Below are positions 58,972-64,000 of a DNA stretch of 64,000 bases, piece after piece. Position 1 is the first letter of the stretch. Every line of letters starts with the position of its first letter. Source of the DNA: Parazoarcus communis (lineage in GTDB: Bacteria > Pseudomonadota > Gammaproteobacteria > Burkholderiales > Rhodocyclaceae); the NCBI RefSeq assembly GCF_003111665.1, contig NZ_CP022188.1, forward strand, positions 992,001-1,056,000, given 5' to 3'. The position numbers were made by a program, and so were the translations under genes. The notes beneath the pieces were generated by a model, which searched no databases, was not told the origin of the DNA, and saw only the letters and a program-made list of their open reading frames with translations.

Positions 58972-60447
58972 ATGAAATCCCTTCAGCAGGACTGGTTCTC
59001 CAACGTCCGCAACGACTTGCTCGCCGGCCTGGTGGTCGCGCTTGCCCTCATCCCCGAGGCCATCGCCTTCTCCATCATCGCCGGGGTCGATCCCAAGGTC
59101 GGGCTCTATGCCTCCTTCTGCATCGCCACCGTGATCGCCTTCGCCGGCGGTCGCCCGGGCATGATCTCGGCCGCAACCGGTGCCATGGCCCTGGTGATGG
59201 TGACCCTGGTCAAGGACCACGGCCTGCAGTATCTGCTCGCCGCCACCCTGCTCACCGGCGTGCTTCAGATCCTCGCCGGCTGGCTGCGCCTGGGCGTGCT
59301 GATGCGCTTCGTGTCGCGCTCGGTGGTGACCGGCTTCGTCAATGCGCTGGCGATCCTGATCTTCATGGCCCAGCTCCCGGAGCTGACCAACGTCAGCTGG
59401 CATGTGTATGCCATGACCGCAGCCGGGCTCGGCATCATCTACCTCTTCCCCTACATCACCCGTGCCGTGCCGTCGCCGCTGGTCACCATCGTGGTACTGA
59501 CCGCGGTATACATGGTGCTTGATCTCGACATCCGCACGGTGGGCGACATGGGCGAACTGCCGGACAGCCTGCCGGTGTTCCTGCTGCCCGATGTGCCACT
59601 CAACTTCGAGACGCTCGGGATCATCTTCCCCTACGCACTGACCATGATGGTCGTGGGCCTGCTCGAATCGCTGATGACCGCCACCATCGTCGACGACCTC
59701 ACCGACACCACTAGCAACAAGAGCCGCGAATGCGTCGGTCAGGGCGTGGCCAATATCGCCTCCGGCTTCCTCGGCGGCATGGCCGGCTGCGCGATGATCG
59801 GGCAGTCGGTGATCAACGTGAAGTCCGGCGGCCGCGGACGCCTGTCGACGCTGACCGCCGGCGTGGTGCTGCTGATCCTGGTGGTCTTCCTCGGCGACTG
59901 GGTGCGCCAGATCCCGATGGCGGCCCTGGTCGCGGTGATGATCATGGTTTCGATCGGTACCTTCAGCTGGGACTCGGTACTCAAGCTGCGCGAGAATCCG
60001 CCCAGCTCCAGCGTGGTCATGATCGCCACCGTTGCGGTCACCGTCGCCACGCACGACCTTGCCCGCGGGGTGCTGGTCGGGGTGCTGCTGTCGGGCTTCT
60101 TCTTTGCGCACAAGGTCGGCAAGGTGCTGCACGTCGGTTCGCGCGCGGAAGATGAAGGCCGGATGCGGCGCTATGCCGTCACTGGCCAGGTGTTCTTTGC
60201 CTCGGCCGACCGCTTCATCGCCTCCTTCGACTTCAAGGAAGTCATCGACAAGGTCAGCATCGACGTCTCCCGCGCCCATTTCTGGGACGTTACTGCCATC
60301 AGTGCGCTCGACAAGGTGGTGGTCAAGTTCCGCCGCGAAGGCACCGAAGTCGAGGTCATCGGCCTCAACGAAGCCAGTGCGACCATGGTCGACCGCTTCG
60401 CGGTGCACGACAAGCCTGAAGCCGTCGAAAACCTGATGGGCCACTGA
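58972..60447 (+). CDS. SulP-family inorganic anion transporter with STAS domain
   Basis: The 491-residue membrane protein has the SulP signature near the start ([20 protein letters not shown]) and about 10-14 hydrophobic segments. A C-terminal cytoplasmic STAS domain (from about residue 395; [18 protein letters not shown]) follows. SulP members carry sulfate, bicarbonate or other anions; sequence alone does not decide. It is followed after 10 bp by a universal stress protein gene, a common pairing. Confidence 0.9.
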   Translation: MKSLQQDWFSNVRNDLLAGLVVALALIPEAIAFSIIAGVDPKVGLYASFCIATVIAFAGGRPGMISAATGAMALVMVTLVKDHGLQYLLAATLLTGVLQILAGWLRLGVLMRFVSRSVVTGFVNALAILIFMAQLPELTNVSWHVYAMTAAGLGIIYLFPYITRAVPSPLVTIVVLTAVYMVLDLDIRTVGDMGELPDSLPVFLLPDVPLNFETLGIIFPYALTMMVVGLLESLMTATIVDDLTDTTSNKSRECVGQGVANIASGFLGGMAGCAMIGQSVINVKSGGRGRLSTLTAGVVLLILVVFLGDWVRQIPMAALVAVMIMVSIGTFSWDSVLKLRENPPSSSVVMIATVAVTVATHDLARGVLVGVLLSGFFFAHKVGKVLHVGSRAEDEGRMRRYAVTGQVFFASADRFIASFDFKEVIDKVSIDVSRAHFWDVTAISALDKVVVKFRREGTEVEVIGLNEASATMVDRFAVHDKPEAVENLMGH

Positions 60448-60457
60448 GGAGCAGACC

Positions 60458-61324
60458 ATGAGCAAAGACAACAAGATTCTTGCCTGCGTGGATCAGTCCC
60501 GTTTTGCCGACACGGTGGCCGACTACGCAGCCTGGGCCGCGACGCGCATGGAGGCGCCGCTCGAGTTTCTCCATGTCATCGACCGCCATCCGGAACTCGG
60601 CTCCGGCGACGACCATAGCGGCGCCATCGGCTTCAACGCCCAGGAGCAGTTGCTGCATACCCTCAGCGACAAGGATGCGGCGCTCAGCCGCGCGGCACGC
60701 GAACAGGGACGCATCTTCCTCAACCGCCTGCGCGAGCGCGCGATCGCCGCCGGCGTGCCGGCACCGGACATGCGCCAGCGCCACGGCGCGCTCGACGACA
60801 CCCTGGCTGAACAGGAAGACGGCGTACGCATGTTCGTCTTCGGTCGTCGCGGCGCCTCGGCCGGGACCAGCAGCCAGAGCATCGGCAGCAACGTCGAGCG
60901 CGTGGTGCGTGCCCTGCACAAACCTGCACTGACCGTGACCGAGGGTTTTAGCGAACCGCGCCGGATCCTGATCGCCTTTGACGGCGGCATCGTCACCCGT
61001 CGCGGCGTGGAGATGGTGGCAAACAGCCCGCTGTTCCGCGGCCTGCCCATCCATCTGCTGATGTCGGGCAAGGAAAGCCAGAGCGCACCCAAGCAGCTGG
61101 AGTGGGCCAAGAACACGCTCGAGGCGGCAGGCTTCGAAGCCCCAGCCTCATTGATTCCCGGCGACGCGGAGCAGGTCATCGAGAAAACGGTGAAGGCACA
61201 GGGCATCGATCTGCTGATCATGGGCGCCTACGCCCACTCGCCGCTGCGCAGCCTGCTGTTTGGCAGCAAGACCACCGACCTGTTGCGCACCGCCACCATT
61301 CCGACACTGCTGCTGCGGGGCTGA
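60458..61324 (+). CDS. Tandem-domain universal stress protein
   Basis: The 288-residue cytoplasmic protein consists of two Usp domains. The second has the nucleotide motif LIMGAYAHSPLRSLLFGS (Gly-x2-Gly-x9-Gly-Ser type); the first has VFGRRGASAGTSSQSIGS, a less regular version. It may bind ATP and modulate the SulP transporter encoded just upstream, by analogy with other SulP-Usp pairs; this is inference. Confidence 0.9.
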   Translation: MSKDNKILACVDQSRFADTVADYAAWAATRMEAPLEFLHVIDRHPELGSGDDHSGAIGFNAQEQLLHTLSDKDAALSRAAREQGRIFLNRLRERAIAAGVPAPDMRQRHGALDDTLAEQEDGVRMFVFGRRGASAGTSSQSIGSNVERVVRALHKPALTVTEGFSEPRRILIAFDGGIVTRRGVEMVANSPLFRGLPIHLLMSGKESQSAPKQLEWAKNTLEAAGFEAPASLIPGDAEQVIEKTVKAQGIDLLIMGAYAHSPLRSLLFGSKTTDLLRTATIPTLLLRG

Positions 61325-61340
61325 AAAGCCGACACGCAGC

Positions 61341-61370
61341 GCGCTTCGCGCTCACGTCAGCGCGAAGCGC
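61341..61370. terminator. Hairpin at the convergent ends of usp and modD
   Basis: GCGCTTCGCGCT (61341-61352) and AGCGCGAAGCGC (61359-61370) form a perfect 12-bp stem with a 6-nt loop. It overlaps the modD stop codon and the last modD codons. No long T-tract follows, so it may be a weak terminator or a stability element for both transcripts. Confidence 0.7.
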
Positions 61371-62182
61371 ACCTTTACGTCGCAGGGCGGCGCCGTATAC
61401 GCGGCCGAGGTGGCAATGAGATCCGCCCCGGCCGCCACGTAGTCTGCGGCGTTGTCGGCGCGCACGCCGCCGGCGGCGACCAGCACCGCGCCGAGGCCCT
61501 CTGCTGCAATCCGCGCCTTGCACGCTGCCACCGCCTCGGGCGGGAATTTCTCCAGCTGCAACACACCGGCCCCCGCACGCGCCCAGACCAGCGCCTCCTC
61601 GACCGAGGCCACCTCCACCGTGAGCTTGCGCTCAGGCTGAAGGCGTCGCAGACGGGCCACGGTGTCCTGCGGCGCCTCTTCCAGGAACAGCCGGTGCTCG
61701 GCGAAGATCAGCAGGGTTTCCGACAGCCCCAGCCGGTGCATGATCGCACCGCTCGCCTTCACCGCCTTGGCCGACATCGCCTTGGTGCCGGGCACGTTCT
61801 TGCGTGTGCAGGCGACGGCAACCGGCGCCGCAGCCGCGACGATGGCGGCCGCTGCGGTGGCGATGCCGCTGGACCACTCCATCAGGGTCTGCGCCACCTT
61901 CCACGCACGGTGAAGCTCGCCCGCCCCACCTTCGGCCTCGAGCAACAAGGCCCCCGCCTCGACCGCCGTCGCCGACGCGACATGAAGCCGCGCGGTAGCA
62001 CCTGTGAGCTGAAACAGGCGCACCGCCTCTTCACTGCCGCACACCCGCATCGTACCGCGAGCATGGAAGGACACATGCCCGCGCGCATTCTCGATGGCCA
62101 GGGCCTCTGTGGTCAGGTCGCCCGCCGGCACATCATCGGCGAGCAGTTCGGACAGGGCGTGATCGGACAGACAGCAGGGCAT
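61352..62182 (-). CDS. modD: ModD protein (quinolinate phosphoribosyltransferase-like)
   Basis: The 276-residue protein resembles nicotinate-nucleotide pyrophosphorylase (LLADDVPAGDLTTEAL start, WKVAQTLMEWSSGIAT, ACTRKNVPGTKAMSAKAV, and the C-terminal ADLIATSAAY). Within the mod operon it corresponds to ModD, whose role in molybdenum metabolism is unknown. I start at the ATG with GGAG 8 bp upstream rather than an in-frame ATG seven codons earlier. It follows modC by 69 bp. Confidence 0.9.
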   Translation of the reverse strand: MPCCLSDHALSELLADDVPAGDLTTEALAIENARGHVSFHARGTMRVCGSEEAVRLFQLTGATARLHVASATAVEAGALLLEAEGGAGELHRAWKVAQTLMEWSSGIATAAAAIVAAAAPVAVACTRKNVPGTKAMSAKAVKASGAIMHRLGLSETLLIFAEHRLFLEEAPQDTVARLRRLQPERKLTVEVASVEEALVWARAGAGVLQLEKFPPEAVAACKARIAAEGLGAVLVAAGGVRADNAADYVAAGADLIATSAAYTAPPCDVKVRFALT

Positions 62183-62251
62183 GACTCGAACTCCAGAAGA
62201 CATCTGCACAAGGGCAATTCCAAACGGCACCGGCAATCCCTGCGCGCGGGA

Positions 62252-63337
62252 TCACCCCAGCAGGGCCACCGTCTTGATCTGCGCCCACATTCGTCGATTG
62301 GCCACGATGCCGAGCTGGTCGCACGAGCGCCGGGTGATGCGCGCGATCAGCGGGGTGCCGCCCGCATCGAGCCGGACCAGCACATGCGCCGGCGTATCGG
62401 CCACGACCACCTCCTGCACGATGACTTGCAGCAGGTTGGTAATGCTGCTGTTTTCGTTGCGCGCCTCGGCAAGGCTGACGTCGCGCGCATGCACGCGAAA
62501 ACGCAGACGGTGGCCGATGGCTTCCGGACGCCGCGCGACCATTACGCTGCCACCGGCAAAATCGAGCCGCGTCAGGTGGTAGCGTTCATCATGCTCGGCG
62601 ATGACCGACTCAATGACGACCCCTGCATCCTCGGTAAATGCCGTCGGCAGATCCAGGCGGGCCAGCGTCTCCACCAGCCCGCCCTGTGCAATCACCTTCC
62701 CCTGATCAAGCAACACCACATGATCCGCCAGCCGCGCCACCTCGTCGGGTGAGTGGCTGACGTAGAGCACCGGGATGTCGAGCTCGTCGTGCAGACGCTC
62801 GAGGTAGGGCAGGATTTCCTGCTTGCGTTTGAGATCCAGCGCAGCCAGCGGCTCATCCATCAGCAGCAGTCGCGGGCTGGTCAGCAGCGCCCGCGCCATG
62901 CCCACTCTCTGCCGCTCGCCGCCCGACAGGCGCTCCGGCATGCGGTCCAGCAGATGGCCGATCCCCAGCAGCTCGACGGCCTGATCCCAGGCCACGCGTC
63001 GCGTTGCTGCTGCGACCCGCTTCATGCCGAACTCGAGATTGCGCCGCACCGACAGATGCGGAAACAGACTGGCCTCCTGGAAGACATAGCCGATCGCACG
63101 CTCGTGCGTCGGCACGAAGATCCCGGCGTCGGCATCCTGCCAGTGCTCGCCATTGACGATGAGCCGGCCCAGCGGTGCGCGCTCAAGACCGGCGACGCAG
63201 CGCAGGCAGGTCGTCTTGCCCGACCCCGAATGACCGAACAGTGCGGTGACGCCGCGCCCGGGCAGTTGCAGATCGACGTCGAGTGAAAAACCACTGTAGT
63301 CGAGGCGAAAGCGGGCCTGTATGCCTTCTGCCGTCAT
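62252..63337 (-). CDS. modC: Molybdate ABC transporter ATP-binding protein ModC
   Basis: ModC (361 aa) powers molybdate import. Walker A is [12 protein letters not shown], the signature [15 protein letters not shown], Walker [12 protein letters not shown]; a C-terminal MOP/TOBE domain (from about residue 290; [16 protein letters not shown]) suggests molybdate sensing. The start overlaps the modB stop (ATGA). Confidence 0.96.
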   Translation of the reverse strand: MTAEGIQARFRLDYSGFSLDVDLQLPGRGVTALFGHSGSGKTTCLRCVAGLERAPLGRLIVNGEHWQDADAGIFVPTHERAIGYVFQEASLFPHLSVRRNLEFGMKRVAAATRRVAWDQAVELLGIGHLLDRMPERLSGGERQRVGMARALLTSPRLLLMDEPLAALDLKRKQEILPYLERLHDELDIPVLYVSHSPDEVARLADHVVLLDQGKVIAQGGLVETLARLDLPTAFTEDAGVVIESVIAEHDERYHLTRLDFAGGSVMVARRPEAIGHRLRFRVHARDVSLAEARNENSSITNLLQVIVQEVVVADTPAHVLVRLDAGGTPLIARITRRSCDQLGIVANRRMWAQIKTVALLG

Positions 63338-64000
63338 GTGCCCATCCCCGGCTTGAAGCGGCGACTGGTGTACAGCGCGAGCAGGACGAAGAAGGAGAAT
63401 ACGACCATGCCGCCGGCGAGCCAGTGCGCCTGTGCGTACTCCATGGCCTCGACGTGATCGAAGATCTGCACCGACACCGTGCGCGTGCTACCTGGAATAT
63501 TGCCGCCGATCATCAGCACCACGCCAAACTCGCCCACGGTATGTGCGAACCCCAGAATCGACGCGGTGACGAAGCCCGGTCGCGCCAGCGGCAGCACCAC
63601 CGAAAAGAAGGTGTCCCACGGACTGGCGCGCAGGGTGGCGGCGACTTCCAGCGGGCGCTCTCCAATCGCTTCGAAGGCGTTCTGCAAGGGCTGAATGACG
63701 AAGGGCATGGAGTAGAACACCGAACCGACGACGAGTCCGGCAAAGGTGAAGGGCAGCGTGCCCAGACCCAGCGCGGTCGTCATCTGACCAATCGGGCCAT
63801 GCGGACCCATGGTCACCAGCAGGTAGAAGCCGATCACCGTCGGCGGCAACACCAGCGGCAATGCCACCACCGCCCCGATCGGTCCCTTGAGCCACGAACG
63901 CGTGCGTGCCAGCCACCAGGCGATTGGCGTACCAATCAGCAACAGCAACACCGTGGTCAGGCCCGCCAGCTCCAGCGTGAGCCAGATTGCCGAGAGATCG
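63334..64000 (-). CDS. modB: Molybdate ABC transporter permease ModB (5' end beyond window)
   Basis: The visible 222 residues of the membrane permease include [37 protein letters not shown], the EAA loop [20 protein letters not shown] and [21 protein letters not shown], all as in ModB. The frame stays open to the right edge of the window, where residues [12 protein letters not shown] are near the expected N-terminus, so only a few codons are missing. modA is probably just outside. Confidence 0.95.
   Translation of the reverse strand, partial: DLSAIWLTLELAGLTTVLLLLIGTPIAWWLARTRSWLKGPIGAVVALPLVLPPTVIGFYLLVTMGPHGPIGQMTTALGLGTLPFTFAGLVVGSVFYSMPFVIQPLQNAFEAIGERPLEVAATLRASPWDTFFSVVLPLARPGFVTASILGFAHTVGEFGVVLMIGGNIPGSTRTVSVQIFDHVEAMEYAQAHWLAGGMVVFSFFVLLALYTSRRFKPGMGT

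Overview
The window is a GC-rich, densely coding bacterial chromosome segment with no rRNA, tRNA, phage or insertion-sequence gene that I can see. The gene content points to a respiratory betaproteobacterium. It includes a Pil-Chp system plus PilT/PilU, a Cys-type respiratory formate dehydrogenase, a fused two-domain permease beside eutBC, a ureDABCEFG operon, HiPIP and small c-type cytochromes. The local orders yggU-yggT-proC-yggS/pilT-pilU and ruvX-pyrR-pyrB-pyrC' also fit. Rhodocyclales (Thauera/Azoarcus-like) is my best guess, an inference from gene content only.

Layout. 1-6670: end of pilJ and a 2035-residue ChpA/PilL hybrid kinase of the twitching-motility chemosensory system. 6711-12012: photolyase (minus), then yqgE, ruvX, pyrR, pyrB and a dihydroorotase homologue that has lost its zinc-binding HxH. 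12036-14498: minus operon yggS-proC-yggT-yggU, divergent from pilT-pilU (14601-16875). 16930-18111: RlmL-type rRNA methyltransferase.

18253-31687 is a formate dehydrogenase and molybdenum-cofactor island. The minus strand carries DUF3305, DUF3306, a 701-residue multi-[4Fe-4S] protein, a TorD-like chaperone, a TAT-target peptide, FdhA, FdhB, a small lipoprotein, cytochrome b FdhC and a small exported protein, followed by a strong terminator. The plus strand carries a DUF2520 protein with a palindromic repeat forming its C-terminus, fdhD, mobA and an HTH/periplasmic-binding-like regulator that converges on mobB. The molybdate transporter genes modB-modC-modD at the right edge fit the same molybdenum economy.

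31701-43427: minus operon of an epimerase-like protein, hemJ, an NtrC-type regulator, its sensor kinase and mobB. It is followed by a ferredoxin-reductase-like protein and a three-gene signalling set (HDOD/degenerate EAL, HDOD/histidine kinase, REC-PAS-GGDEF-EAL), then a small cytochrome c.

43839-52057: an inositol-monophosphatase-family phosphatase, then a plus-strand unit of binding protein, ATPase, double permease, DeoR regulator, eutB and eutC, probably for uptake and deamination of ethanolamine or a related amine; then an isolated HiPIP gene. 52192-57701: urease operon with an extra small gene between ureA and ureB. 57870-64000: queF, a SulP transporter with a universal stress protein, and the mod genes running off the edge. 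Two nitrogen-releasing routes (urease and ethanolamine ammonia-lyase) therefore sit side by side.
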